This document shows positions 22,324 through 30,307 of a stretch of DNA of 56,437 nt, piece by piece. The notes under the pieces were generated by a model. It was not told the DNA's origin. It saw only the letters and a program-made list of their open reading frames with translations, and searched no databases. This stretch comes from Bacillota bacterium (GTDB lineage: Bacteria > Bacillota > Clostridia > Peptostreptococcales > Anaerovoracaceae): the NCBI GenBank assembly GCA_017405645.1, contig JAFQZZ010000021.1, positions 1 through 56,437 of the forward strand, read 5' to 3'. Made by a program: the position numbers and the translations under genes. Every line of letters starts with the position of its first letter. Positions within the stretch are counted from its first letter, which is position 1.

Positions 22324-23802
22324 ATGAGTAAGGAAAAAGTAAACTATGTCGATATCGACTGGAAGCCGGACAAATCCCTGAAAGTCCCCCTTTACAGCCA
22401 GATCGTCCGGTACTTCAGCCGGAAGATCGAGAAGGGAGACTGGATCTCCGGTCAGTTCATCCCTCCCCAGCGGAAGCTGGCGGAGATCTTTGACGTGAAC
22501 CGGAGCACCGTCTGGGAAGCCATGCAGGAACTGGCCGCCCTGGGACTGACGGAAGGCAATTACGGCAAGGGCACCATGATCGTCAACGATACCTGGGAAA
22601 TGCTGATCGCCGGCTCCACCCTGAACTGGCAGAGCTACATCGACAAAGGGAATTTCCACGCAAACGTGGACTATGTCCGGCAGATCAATCAGCTGGAATA
22701 CGAAAAGGACATCATCCGCCTGGGGACCGGGGAACCTTCCCCGAAACTGGCGCCGAAAGAGGCCATCAGCCGGATCCTGAAAGAGGAAATGGACGGGAGT
22801 CCGGAACTGAACTATCCGCCGCCCCTGGGGCTGCCGGAACTTCGGCAGGCGCTGTGCCAGTACCTGGAACGGGAAAAGGACATCCGGGTGCAGCCCTCCA
22901 ACATCCTCATCACCTCCGGGGCCCTTCAGGCCCTGCAGCTGATCTCGGTGTGCATCGTGCCACCCAATTCCACCGCCTTTATCGAGTCCCCTTCCTACAT
23001 CAAATCCCTGAATGTCTTCCAGTCTGCGGGCACCGTGCTGGAAAGCATCCCCATGGACGACGAAGGGATGATGCCCTGGATCATCAGCCGGCATTTTGAC
23101 GTGGGCCGGACGATCCTCTACACGATCCCGACTTTCCAGAACCCCACCGGAAACGTGATGAGTCCGGAGCGCCGGGATGAGATCCTCCGCTACTGCCGCT
23201 CCAACCGGATCCCCATCATCGAAGACGACGTGATGGGTGACCTATGGATGGACGAACGGCCGCCCAAGCCCATCAAGGCCAACGACGACCGGGGCAGCGT
23301 CATCTACATTGGCAGCTGCTCCAAATCCTTCTCTCCGGGCCTCAGGATCGGCTGGGTGGTGGGTCCCGAATCTGTGATCCAGCGGCTGGCGGACATCAAA
23401 ATGCAGCAGGACTACGGCACCAGCACCCTGCCCCAGGAGATTTTCGCCCACTGCCTCCGGACCGGCGTGTACGAGGAACACCTGACCGGGATGCGCCGGG
23501 AACTGAAGCGGCGCCGGGACCTGGCCCTGAAGGTCCTGCAGGAGCATTTCGCCGACATCGCCCGGTGGAACACCCCTTCGGGAAGCTATTACATCTGGCT
23601 GCAGCTGAAAGGGAACGTCTCTATCCGCCGGATCTTCGAGGCGGCGCTGGCGGAGAAGATCCTGATCAATCCCGGCGAGATGTACGACATCCGGGAAAAC
23701 TACAGCCTGCGGATCTCCTACGTGTACGAAGACGACGAGGTGCTGGAGCGATCCCTGATCCGGCTGTCGGAAATCATCAAAAGCGTAATGAAAGCAACAT
23801 AA
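22324..23802 (+). CDS. MocR/GabR-type regulator (GntR winged helix fused to fold-type I aminotransferase)
   Basis: 492 residues. An N-terminal GntR winged helix (about 20-90: VPLYSQIVRYFSRKI, FIPPQRKLAEIFDVNRSTVWEA) is joined by a linker to an aminotransferase-like domain (about 130-490) with the PLP lysine kept in IGSCSKSFSPGLRIGW (about 338). MocR proteins use PLP and an amino compound as signal, bind direct repeats as head-to-tail dimers, and typically activate a divergent metabolic gene while repressing themselves. The repeats and promoter layout at 22225-22292 fit this. Targets likely include the transaminase and the GldA-like gene. Confidence 0.92.
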   Translation: MSKEKVNYVDIDWKPDKSLKVPLYSQIVRYFSRKIEKGDWISGQFIPPQRKLAEIFDVNRSTVWEAMQELAALGLTEGNYGKGTMIVNDTWEMLIAGSTLNWQSYIDKGNFHANVDYVRQINQLEYEKDIIRLGTGEPSPKLAPKEAISRILKEEMDGSPELNYPPPLGLPELRQALCQYLEREKDIRVQPSNILITSGALQALQLISVCIVPPNSTAFIESPSYIKSLNVFQSAGTVLESIPMDDEGMMPWIISRHFDVGRTILYTIPTFQNPTGNVMSPERRDEILRYCRSNRIPIIEDDVMGDLWMDERPPKPIKANDDRGSVIYIGSCSKSFSPGLRIGWVVGPESVIQRLADIKMQQDYGTSTLPQEIFAHCLRTGVYEEHLTGMRRELKRRRDLALKVLQEHFADIARWNTPSGSYYIWLQLKGNVSIRRIFEAALAEKILINPGEMYDIRENYSLRISYVYEDDEVLERSLIRLSEIIKSVMKAT

Positions 23803-23836
23803 AACGAGCCCGGAATACTCCGGGCCCGTTCTTTTT
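23803..23836 (+). terminator. Intrinsic terminator after mocR, probably bidirectional
   Basis: Stem 23803-23814 with 23819-23830 (one mismatch) and an ATAC loop, then CTTTTT on the plus strand; TTTT follows on the minus strand. It lies between convergent mocR and SDR genes. Confidence 0.85.
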
Positions 23837-23843
23837 AATGCTG

Positions 23844-24614
23844 TTATGCGCTGATCCAGTCGCCGCCTTCCACGTGGATGGTCTGGCCGGTGATCCAGCC
23901 GCTTTCATCCGACACGAGGAACGCGATGACCGGGGTGGCGTCTTCGTAGGCCATCCCCATCCGTCCCATGACATCGCTGGTCATGGAAGCCTTCAGGTAT
24001 TCCTGCATTTCCGCCGGAGAGTATTCGATCCCCATGAGGAACCGGTCCGTTGCCACTTTCGGGCACAGGCAGTTAACCCGGATGTTGAAACGGCCCCATT
24101 CCCTGGCCACGACACGGGAAAGTCCCCGGATAGCTTCTTTTTCCGTTGCGTAGGCCGCGAATCCGGGCAGTCCGCTGACGCCGCCGTCGGACCCATAATT
24201 CAGAATGGCTCCGCCGTTATCCTTCATGAGTGGGAAGCAAAGCTGCATCATATGCCAGGTCCCGTACAGACCGCTGTGCAGCGCTTCTTCCAGGTCTTCG
24301 ATCGTGTGCTCCGTAAATGGATGGGGCGCGCTGATGGTGGACGCATTGTTGCAGAGCGCATCTACTCTCCCGTACTTTTCACCGATGGCGCCGACAAAGG
24401 CTTTCAGCGATTCCAAATCGCTGACGTCCGCCGTCATCGCCAGGACATCCGCTCCTTTCTCCCTGCAGATCCTTTCCGTTTCCTTCAGCGCCGCTTCCGT
24501 TCTGGCGCAGATGCAGACGATCGCGCCTTCCTCCGCAAAACGGATCGCCGTCTGCTTGCCCAGGCCGCCGCTGGCCCCGGTCACGACGCATACTTTATTC
24601 TCCAGTTTACCCAT
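23844..24614 (-). CDS. Short-chain dehydrogenase/reductase
   Basis: 256 residues. Classical SDR motifs: TGASGGLGKQ for cofactor binding (about 12-21), NNAS, catalytic Ser in LNYGSDGG, and Tyr/Lys in AAYATEKEA (about 154 and 158). NAD(P)-dependent; substrate unknown. GGAGG lies before ATG 24614. It is divergent from the AraC regulator, which may control it, and near the MocR-linked genes, but no CCAACCAA box was found upstream of it. Only moderately similar by eye to the SDR at 19933. Confidence 0.87.
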   Translation of the reverse strand: MGKLENKVCVVTGASGGLGKQTAIRFAEEGAIVCICARTEAALKETERICREKGADVLAMTADVSDLESLKAFVGAIGEKYGRVDALCNNASTISAPHPFTEHTIEDLEEALHSGLYGTWHMMQLCFPLMKDNGGAILNYGSDGGVSGLPGFAAYATEKEAIRGLSRVVAREWGRFNIRVNCLCPKVATDRFLMGIEYSPAEMQEYLKASMTSDVMGRMGMAYEDATPVIAFLVSDESGWITGQTIHVEGGDWISA

Positions 24615-24682
24615 GCTCTCTCACCTCCTGAAATACTCATGGCTGCTTCTATTGTAACCATAATATACTTCAGTCCCTCTCC

Positions 24683-24711
24683 TTGTATTGCATTTTTATG
24701 TTGGTTATTAT
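24683..24711 (+). promoter_or_regulatory. Candidate araC-type gene promoter with very short leader
   Basis: TTGTAT (24683-24688), 17-base spacer, TATTAT (24706-24711). The predicted start site is only about 5 bases before the ATG at 24723, so the message could be nearly leaderless. Confidence 0.5.
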
Positions 24712-24722
24712 AAAATAATGTT

Positions 24723-25466
24723 ATGAAAAGAAATGCCAGTGAATTGGAAGAAAATAAAAAACTGTACGAGACCGTTTACGAGGATGCGGGCCTCTCCTGG
24801 ATCTCCGAGAACCTGGAACTGCTGCAGCAGATCCAAAACTGCATCCGTCTAGGGGATGTACGGCAGATGGAAACCATCGTGGATGTGATACCGCCGGATT
24901 TCCGCGCCAGTTTCGGCAGGACGCCTCTCCGGCATATGAAGAACCTGGTGAACAGCCTGATCCAGATCATGGGGATGACGGCCATCGGCGCCGGGGTGTC
25001 CCCCGCCTTCTGCATCCGGTATATGGAACGGTTCGTCATGGAGGTGGAGGCTTCCGAATCCTTCGACCGGATCCGGTCCATCGCTGACAATGCCAAACTG
25101 CAGTTCTGCCGGCTGACGGCGGAGATGGAGGTCCCGGAACTGACGGACCAGCGAATCGGGCGCGTCATCCGCCACATCCATGAAAACACCAGCCGCCGGC
25201 TCACCCGCAGTGAACTGGCGGAAGTAGCCGGCCTGTCGGAAACCTACCTGTCAAAGCGTTTCCGATCCCTGACGGGAAAGACACTTCCCGAATACATTCG
25301 GGAGGCAAAAGTCCTCCAGGCAAAACGGATGCTGGTCAATACCGACGAATCCCTGGCGGAGATCGCCAGTTACCTGGACTTCAGCACCCAGAACTATTTC
25401 CAGACGGTCTTCCGGCAGATCGAAGGCTGCACGCCGCTGGAATACCGCCGCCGGCATCAGAAATAA
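24723..25466 (+). CDS. AraC family transcriptional regulator
   Basis: 247 residues. The C-terminal 100 residues form the double helix-turn-helix (RLTRSELAEVAGLSETYLSKRF and ASYLDFSTQNYFQTVFRQIEG, ending TPLEYRR). The N-terminal 145 residues are all-helical and do not look like the usual cupin arm, so the signal is unknown. No ribosome site precedes ATG 24723. Divergent from an SDR gene, its likely target. It ends at a bidirectional terminator shared with the acyltransferase gene. Confidence 0.87.
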   Translation: MKRNASELEENKKLYETVYEDAGLSWISENLELLQQIQNCIRLGDVRQMETIVDVIPPDFRASFGRTPLRHMKNLVNSLIQIMGMTAIGAGVSPAFCIRYMERFVMEVEASESFDRIRSIADNAKLQFCRLTAEMEVPELTDQRIGRVIRHIHENTSRRLTRSELAEVAGLSETYLSKRFRSLTGKTLPEYIREAKVLQAKRMLVNTDESLAEIASYLDFSTQNYFQTVFRQIEGCTPLEYRRRHQK

Positions 25467-25469
25467 AAA

Positions 25470-25502
25470 AATCCTAAGGCTCAAGCGCCGAAGGATCTTT
25501 GT
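25470..25502. terminator. Bidirectional terminator between convergent genes
   Basis: Imperfect stem with arms ATCCT...AGGC and GCC...AGGAT (25473-25494), A-run on the left and TTTGTTTTTT on the right, serving the araC-type gene (+) and the acyltransferase gene (-). Confidence 0.7.
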
Positions 25503-25507
25503 TTTTT

Positions 25508-26716
25508 CTATTCTTTCTTCTCCTCTTTTTTTCTGCCCGGAGGCTTTGGCAGCCGCCTGACCGGCTTTTTCTTTTTCGCCGGTTGATCCGGAACTTCTTC
25601 CCCTTCCGGTTTCGTCCGTTTCCGGATGTCCCCGGAGATCAGGTTCATCGCGAAATAGGCAACGGCCGTCACCGGTTTGTGCATCCACATCAGGAACTTT
25701 TTGCACCAGGGCAGCAGTTTCAGGAAGATCTTGTAGGAGCCTTCCACCACGAAGTCGTAGCCTTTCACCACCGGCTTCGACGAGAACACGAAGACGCACA
25801 AACTGGCTAACCCGAATATCAGTACGTAATACAGGATCGGATTGTGGGGGAAGATCCCCAGGAAGATGCCGCGCTTCTTCACTTCGTACCGGACGATCAG
25901 GTGCAGGATGTACACCGGCATGGTATTCATGCCCACGTAGGCCACGTAATTCATCTTGTTGGGCAGGATGTTCAGCATCAGAATGATCCAGCCGCAGGCC
26001 AGGAAGAAGATCATGATCCGGCCTAAAATATCCCAGTACCAGATGGTATGGAGCTCCGCCGAGGTGTTTTTGAGCAGGTAATACCCCACCGGGAACTGCC
26101 GGGCGTAATATGCCAACAGCACGGAGCAGGTCACCAGTACCGCTGCCAGGACGACGCACCAGTATTTCTTCAGGGAACGCAGTTTCGCCAGGTGTTCCGG
26201 CTGGCAGTAATACCCGATCAGGAAGAACGGGAAGTAGGAAACCATCCGTCCCAGGGCAAACTTGTCCGACAGGTCCGGGATCACTCCGGCAAAGATGTAT
26301 ATGATCAGTGAAAGTTCGAAAATAAAGGGGATCTTGATGTAATCCCTCAGGAAGAACCGGTAGAAGAACAGAGCAAACAGATACCACAGCGCAAAAGGCG
26401 GGGTATCCAGGTGCAGGGTCGCATGGCCCCAGATCGTCAGCCGGACAAAGTAGAAGAACGGGATGCACAGGAGGTAGGGCCATAGGAATGTATGGAAGGC
26501 CGTTTCCCGCGCCCGGTCCGGTTTCTTGGAGAAGTAGCCGGATAGGAACACAAAGGCCTGCATCACGAATACGTTGATCGTAATGTATACGATGCCGCTC
26601 AGGGAATCCGGATGGAATCCGCCGGCTACCCGCGTGAAGTGGGAAATGGGGATACACCACATCAGCAGGCCCCGAAACGTATCAAACATGTAATCGCGTT
26701 CTTTTTTGACTTCCAT
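25508..26716 (-). CDS. Acyltransferase 3 family membrane protein (OafA-like)
   Basis: 402 residues with about ten membrane helices. The N-terminal signature YMFDTFRGLLMWCIPISHFTR includes the family's Arg and the helix-1 His. The last 40 residues are a very basic, proline-rich cytoplasmic tail (KKKKPVRRLPKPPGRKKEE). Such enzymes move acetyl or other acyl groups onto cell-surface glycans or lipids. The acceptor is not evident; no glycan biosynthesis genes lie beside it, so it looks like a stand-alone surface-modifying enzyme with its own promoter. Confidence 0.85.
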   Translation of the reverse strand: MEVKKERDYMFDTFRGLLMWCIPISHFTRVAGGFHPDSLSGIVYITINVFVMQAFVFLSGYFSKKPDRARETAFHTFLWPYLLCIPFFYFVRLTIWGHATLHLDTPPFALWYLFALFFYRFFLRDYIKIPFIFELSLIIYIFAGVIPDLSDKFALGRMVSYFPFFLIGYYCQPEHLAKLRSLKKYWCVVLAAVLVTCSVLLAYYARQFPVGYYLLKNTSAELHTIWYWDILGRIMIFFLACGWIILMLNILPNKMNYVAYVGMNTMPVYILHLIVRYEVKKRGIFLGIFPHNPILYYVLIFGLASLCVFVFSSKPVVKGYDFVVEGSYKIFLKLLPWCKKFLMWMHKPVTAVAYFAMNLISGDIRKRTKPEGEEVPDQPAKKKKPVRRLPKPPGRKKEEKKE

Positions 26717-26759
26717 CAGAATAACTCCTCTGCAGGATTTTCAATCACATATATGCACC

Positions 26760-26788
26760 ATTATACTGTATTTCTGCATTCATTTCTA
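26760..26788 (-). promoter_or_regulatory. Promoter of the acyltransferase gene
   Basis: TAGAAA (26783-26788), 17 bases, TATAAT (26760-26765) on the minus strand. The -10 is consensus, the -35 weak. Confidence 0.6.
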
Positions 26789-26805
26789 CTGGAATTTTTT
26801 ACGGC

Positions 26806-26850
26806 AAAAAACAAAACGCCGCGCCGGAGGGGGTTTCTCCGGTCACGGCG
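26806..26850 (-). terminator. Intrinsic terminator of the GldA-like gene
   Basis: Two-part GC-rich stem (CGCCG/CGGCG outside, CCGGAG/CTCCGG inside; 26817-26850) followed on the minus strand by TTTTGTTTTTT. Confidence 0.85.
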
Positions 26851-26873
26851 CCAATGAAAGAAAAGAAAGGTTT

Positions 26874-27959
26874 CTATTTTCCGTTCCGTTCCTCGACGAT
26901 TTTGATGGCTTCGTACAGCACTTCCGGCGTGACTTTGAAGGGCATCTTGTGGGCGTTGGGGCTGACGGTGCAGCCGGCTTCCGCCACTTTATGCATCAGT
27001 TCGTCGTCCATCTCCACGCCCAGGTCCGCAAAGCAGCAGGGCAGGCCGACTTCCTTGTAGAAGGCGACGATGTCGTCCCATTCTTCCAGACTGATCTTTT
27101 CCGCAGCCAGCTGGATCAGTACGCCCACCGCCACGGCTTCGCCGTGCATGGCGGTGAAGGGCTTGATGGTGGCAGTCATGCCGTTGTACACCCCATGGGC
27201 AATGGCGCAGCCGTTGTTTTCAAAGCCTACGCCGCCCAGGTAGATGTTGGCTTCGATGCATCTGTCCAGGGCCTCGGACCACTCTTTTTTCTCCACGGAT
27301 TTCCGGGCTTCCACCGCATTCTCCCGCAGCACTTTGTTGCACAGTTCCGCGATGGCAAAGGCTGCCTGGGTCCCGACGCCGCCGTTGTAGTTCATGGCGC
27401 CGGATGCGCGGCAGGCCCGCGCTTCATAGTAGCAGGCAAAAGCGTCGCCCACGCCGGCCACAAAGGTCCTTAGGGGCGCCTTGCCGATGATGTCCGTGTC
27501 TACGACCACCACTTCCGGATTGTTCTTGGTTCTCTTGGACACCACGAAGGTATCGTTTTCATCATAAATGACGGACATGGAGCTGCAGGCCGCATCCGTG
27601 GCGGCCGCGGTGGGGATGATGACCACCGGCAGGTTCGCCAGGTCCGCTACCAGCTTGGCGGAATCGGTGACTTTACCACCGCCCAGTCCGATCACGGCAT
27701 CCGCTTCCATCTCCTCCACGAGTTTGATGATTCGGTCTGCTTCCGCCTGGGTGGACTGTCCGCCGAACAGGATCACTTCGTAGCCGGCTTCAATCCCCTT
27801 GAAGGACTGCTCCAGCTTGTCTTTGGCGATCTCCAGCACGATCTCGTCCGTCATGACGGCAAATTTTTTGCCCAGGTGCTTAATATACGTGTATAAATCC
27901 TTTAAAATCTCCGGCCCCTGATAGTACTTGGCAGGGGCGGCCAGTGTTCTGACGATCAT
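26874..27959 (-). CDS. Iron-containing alcohol dehydrogenase, glycerol dehydrogenase (GldA) type
   Basis: 361 residues from ATG 27959, which follows GAGGAGG; the longer frame runs through its promoter. Features: NAD-binding VIGLGGGKVTDSAK (about 88-101), IIPTAAATDAACSS, and metal ligands Asp in GVGDAFACYYEARA, His in AIAHGVYNG and His in FTAMHGEAVAVG. GldA-type enzymes oxidise glycerol or related polyols, or reduce hydroxy-ketones, with NAD. The promoter carries the same paired boxes as the transaminase promoter, so it is probably part of the MocR regulon and the substrate may be an amino-alcohol-derived compound (inference). Confidence 0.88.
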   Translation of the reverse strand: MIVRTLAAPAKYYQGPEILKDLYTYIKHLGKKFAVMTDEIVLEIAKDKLEQSFKGIEAGYEVILFGGQSTQAEADRIIKLVEEMEADAVIGLGGGKVTDSAKLVADLANLPVVIIPTAAATDAACSSMSVIYDENDTFVVSKRTKNNPEVVVVDTDIIGKAPLRTFVAGVGDAFACYYEARACRASGAMNYNGGVGTQAAFAIAELCNKVLRENAVEARKSVEKKEWSEALDRCIEANIYLGGVGFENNGCAIAHGVYNGMTATIKPFTAMHGEAVAVGVLIQLAAEKISLEEWDDIVAFYKEVGLPCCFADLGVEMDDELMHKVAEAGCTVSPNAHKMPFKVTPEVLYEAIKIVEERNGK

Positions 27960-27992
27960 AATGAACCTCCTCAAATATATCTTTACGCTCCC

Positions 27993-28028
27993 ATTATATT
28001 CCCTTCGGGCCTTCCCTATACCAACCAA
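27993..28028 (-). promoter_or_regulatory. GldA-like promoter with proximal MocR box
   Basis: TATAAT (27993-27998) is preceded 24 bases upstream by TTGGTTGG (28021-28028, plus strand CCAACCAA). A second copy, CCAACCAT, lies exactly 23 bp further at 28044-28051. No good -35 at normal spacing. The architecture is identical to the transaminase promoter. Confidence 0.7.
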
Positions 28029-28053
28029 ACAAGACGAAAAAGGCCAACCATAG

Positions 28054-28082
28054 AAAAACCGCCCCGGCAAATGCCGGAGCGG
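28054..28082 (-). terminator. Intrinsic terminator of the recA-yraN unit
   Basis: An 11-bp GC-rich stem (28059-28069 with 28072-28082; the innermost pair opens to make the loop) followed by TTTTT on the minus strand. The distal MocR box lies just beside it. Confidence 0.87.
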
Positions 28083-28096
28083 CTGCTTCCATGCGT

Positions 28097-28462
28097 TCAG
28101 AAAGTAATTCCTTCGACGTGTACCAGCTCCCCTCCGCTGATCCCGATGCCGTCGATGCAGACGAACCGGTCGGAAAGGCCGTTCTGGTACAGATATAGTT
28201 CCGCTGTCCGGAGGATGTGGCCCAGCTTCCGCCGGTCGATGGCCTCCAGGGGCTCCCCCAGGTCCTCGCTGGTGCGGGTCTTGACTTCGATGAAGTGCAG
28301 GGTCCCGTCCTTTTCCGCGATGATGTCGATCTCGCCGGTCTTCCCGCGATAATTCCGCTCCAGGATCTCGTAGCCCTGTTTTCTCAGATAGGCCGCCGCC
28401 CGGTCCTCTCCCCAGGAACCCTTCTCCTTTTTATAGGTTCCCGTTCCGGTCCCGCCGGTCAC
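28097..28462 (-). CDS. YraN family (UPF0102) nuclease-like protein
   Basis: 121 residues with the restriction-endonuclease-like core [21 protein letters not shown] (Asp about 46, Glu-x-Lys about 59-61) preceded by [26 protein letters not shown]. The family is very widespread and thought to be a DNA nuclease or Holliday-junction-related factor, without settled function. Its ATG overlaps the recA stop (ATGA), so it is translationally coupled to recA and presumably SOS-induced with it. Confidence 0.9.
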   Translation of the reverse strand: MTGGTGTGTYKKEKGSWGEDRAAAYLRKQGYEILERNYRGKTGEIDIIAEKDGTLHFIEVKTRTSEDLGEPLEAIDRRKLGHILRTAELYLYQNGLSDRFVCIDGIGISGGELVHVEGITF

Positions 28463-29598
28463 AGTTTTTCATCCACGATCTCGATGTCGATGGGCAGGTC
28501 GTCAAAGGCGTCCCCGAAAATCCCCGTCTTCGGAGCTTCCGGCGGTGTTTCCTGCAGTTCTTCTTCCTTGCCGGTAAGCCGGTTCAGGGCCTGAGTCCGA
28601 ATCTTTTCCATCACGTCCGGGTTGTCTTCCAGGTACTTCTTGACGTTTTCGCGTCCCTGGCCGATCCGCTGGCCTTCATAGCTGAACCAGGACCCGGCCT
28701 TTTCCACCACCTTCGCCCGAACGGCGCAGTCCAGGATGTCGCCGCTCCGGGAAATGCCGGTGCCGTACATCAGGTCGAATTCCGCCGTCTTGAAAGGCGG
28801 TGCCAGCTTGTTCTTGACGATCTTGACCTTTGTCCGGTTCCCCAGGAATTCGTCACCGGATTTGATGGTCTCCCCTTTACGGACGTCCATCCGCATGCTG
28901 GAGTAGAATTTCAGCGCCTTGCCGCCGGTGGTGACTTCCGGGTTGCCGAACATCACACCGACCTTTTCTCTCAGCTGGTTAATGAAGATGCAGGCGGTGT
29001 TGGACTTGTTCACCACGCCGGTGAGCTTCCGCAGGGCCTGGGACATGAGCCTCGCCTGCAGCCCCACGTGGGAATCCCCCATCTCACCCAGGATCTCTGC
29101 CCGGGGCACCAGGGCCGCCACGGAGTCCACTACGACCACGTCCACGGCGCCGCTCCGGACCAGCAGTTCGCAGATCTCCAGCGCCTGTTCGCCGGTGTCC
29201 GGCTGGGAAACGATCAGTTCGTTGACGTCCACCCCCAGTTTCGCGGCGTATTCCGGGTCCAGGGCGTGTTCCGCGTCGATAAAGGCGGCTTTCCCGCCCG
29301 CTTTCTGGGCTTCCGCGATGATGTGAAGGGTCACGGTGGTCTTCCCGGAAGACTCCGGCCCGTAGATTTCAATGATCCGGCCCTTGGGCACGCCGCCGAT
29401 GCCGGTGGCCATGTCCAGGCTCAGGGAACCGGTGGAGATGGTGTCGATGTTCATCTTCACCGCGCCGTCGCCCAGCCGCATGATCGCTCCTTTCCCGAAT
29501 TGCTTCTGTATCTGCTGCATTGCCGCGTCCAGGGCCTTGTTTCTTTCGTCCGATGTATCCGGTATGGATGACAGCTTCCTTTCCTCTTTGCTTGCCAT
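28459..29598 (-). CDS. recA: Recombinase RecA
   Basis: 379 residues, normal for a Gram-positive RecA. Walker [10 protein letters not shown] (about 79-87), Walker [19 protein letters not shown]-binding loop 2 near [20 protein letters not shown], and an acidic C-terminal tail. It pairs homologous DNA and triggers LexA self-cleavage. GGAGG lies before ATG 29598. The promoter has a perfect GAAC-N4-GTTC box, so SOS control is expected. yraN follows with overlap. Confidence 0.98.
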   Translation of the reverse strand: MASKEERKLSSIPDTSDERNKALDAAMQQIQKQFGKGAIMRLGDGAVKMNIDTISTGSLSLDMATGIGGVPKGRIIEIYGPESSGKTTVTLHIIAEAQKAGGKAAFIDAEHALDPEYAAKLGVDVNELIVSQPDTGEQALEICELLVRSGAVDVVVVDSVAALVPRAEILGEMGDSHVGLQARLMSQALRKLTGVVNKSNTACIFINQLREKVGVMFGNPEVTTGGKALKFYSSMRMDVRKGETIKSGDEFLGNRTKVKIVKNKLAPPFKTAEFDLMYGTGISRSGDILDCAVRAKVVEKAGSWFSYEGQRIGQGRENVKKYLEDNPDVMEKIRTQALNRLTGKEEELQETPPEAPKTGIFGDAFDDLPIDIEIVDEKL

Positions 29599-29629
29599 TT
29601 TGTTTCCTCCAAACAGTTCGTTGCATTAT

Positions 29630-29641
29630 GAACATTTGTTC
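29630..29641. promoter_or_regulatory. LexA (SOS/DinR) box of recA
   Basis: GAACATTTGTTC, an exact fit to the Gram-positive SOS half-site pattern GAAC-N4-GTTC, placed just downstream of the recA -10 so that LexA would block initiation. Confidence 0.88.
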
Positions 29642-29647
29642 TTTTTT

Positions 29648-29676
29648 ATTGTACCCCATTTTTTTCCGTTCGTCAA
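29648..29676 (-). promoter_or_regulatory. recA promoter
   Basis: TTGACG (29671-29676), 17-base spacer, TACAAT (29648-29653) on the minus strand. Confidence 0.82.
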
Positions 29677-29722
29677 GTGCTATTTGTGCAATGCATCCCG
29701 CCGGATCTGTAAAATGTGAAAG

Positions 29723-29757
29723 AAAAAAGCACCCGGAACGCCATTCGTTCCGGATGC
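29723..29757 (-). terminator. Intrinsic terminator of the uppP-to-GNAT operon
   Basis: A 12-bp stem (29729-29740 with 29746-29757, one G-U) and TTTTTT on the minus strand, directly after the GNAT stop codon. Confidence 0.88.
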
Positions 29758-29765
29758 CCGTCATT

Positions 29766-30302
29766 CTATCTGTCCGACGCCAGGATCGTGTATTCCATTT
29801 CATCCTCCCAGGTCACTTTTCCCTTTTTTTCATACCGGCACTTCTCCCGGAAATGTCCTTCCGGGCGCATGCCGCATTTCTCCATGACCCGACGGGAGGC
29901 CGTGTTGGCCGGATTGCAGAGACCCCAGACCCGGTGGACCTTCAGTTCCTCAAAACAACAGTCCAGAAGGGCTTCCCCGATCTCCGTGGCATAGCCTTTT
30001 CCCCAGGCTTCCTTCTTCAGGAACCAGCCGAGCATGACGGAATCCTTTTCCGGTTCGTAGAGCATATGGCACCGGCCGATCTTCTCCCCGGTGTCCTTCC
30101 TGATTACCGCCATCTCCCGGTTTCCCGGCTCCGGTTTCTGCCACTCCCGGAGCATTTCTTCCAGGAGCGCCCGGGCCTGCTCCCGGTCCATGGGATCGTA
30201 AGGCGAATACCGCAGGATCTCCTCGTCCGAATAGATCTTATAAATGATATCCAGGTCCTCCGCCTCAAAAGGCCGCAGGATCAGTCTTTCTGTTTCAATC
30301 AT
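29766..30302 (-). CDS. GNAT acetyltransferase, RimJ/RimL-like
   Basis: 178 residues from ATG 30302, where the family start MIETERLILRPFEAEDLD begins; the longer frame runs back into cinA. Acetyl-CoA loop LKKEAWGKGYATEIGEAL (about 93-110) and NPANTASRRVMEKCGM near the C-terminus are clear. Probably acetylates a protein N-terminus or small amine. It lies 5 bases after the cinA stop and is the last gene of the operon, an unusual insertion between cinA and recA, which are adjacent in many bacteria. Confidence 0.88.
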   Translation of the reverse strand: MIETERLILRPFEAEDLDIIYKIYSDEEILRYSPYDPMDREQARALLEEMLREWQKPEPGNREMAVIRKDTGEKIGRCHMLYEPEKDSVMLGWFLKKEAWGKGYATEIGEALLDCCFEELKVHRVWGLCNPANTASRRVMEKCGMRPEGHFREKCRYEKKGKVTWEDEMEYTILASDR

Positions 30303-30307
30303 CTGTT

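Noticed and set aside
22228..23094. Minus-strand frame opposite mocR
   Set aside because: Overlaps the unmistakable GntR-aminotransferase frame and the control region; no features of its own.
19933..24614. A single operon of transaminase and both SDR genes
   Set aside because: A strong UUCG terminator separates the transaminase from the first SDR, and the second SDR lies on the far side of mocR with no shared box.
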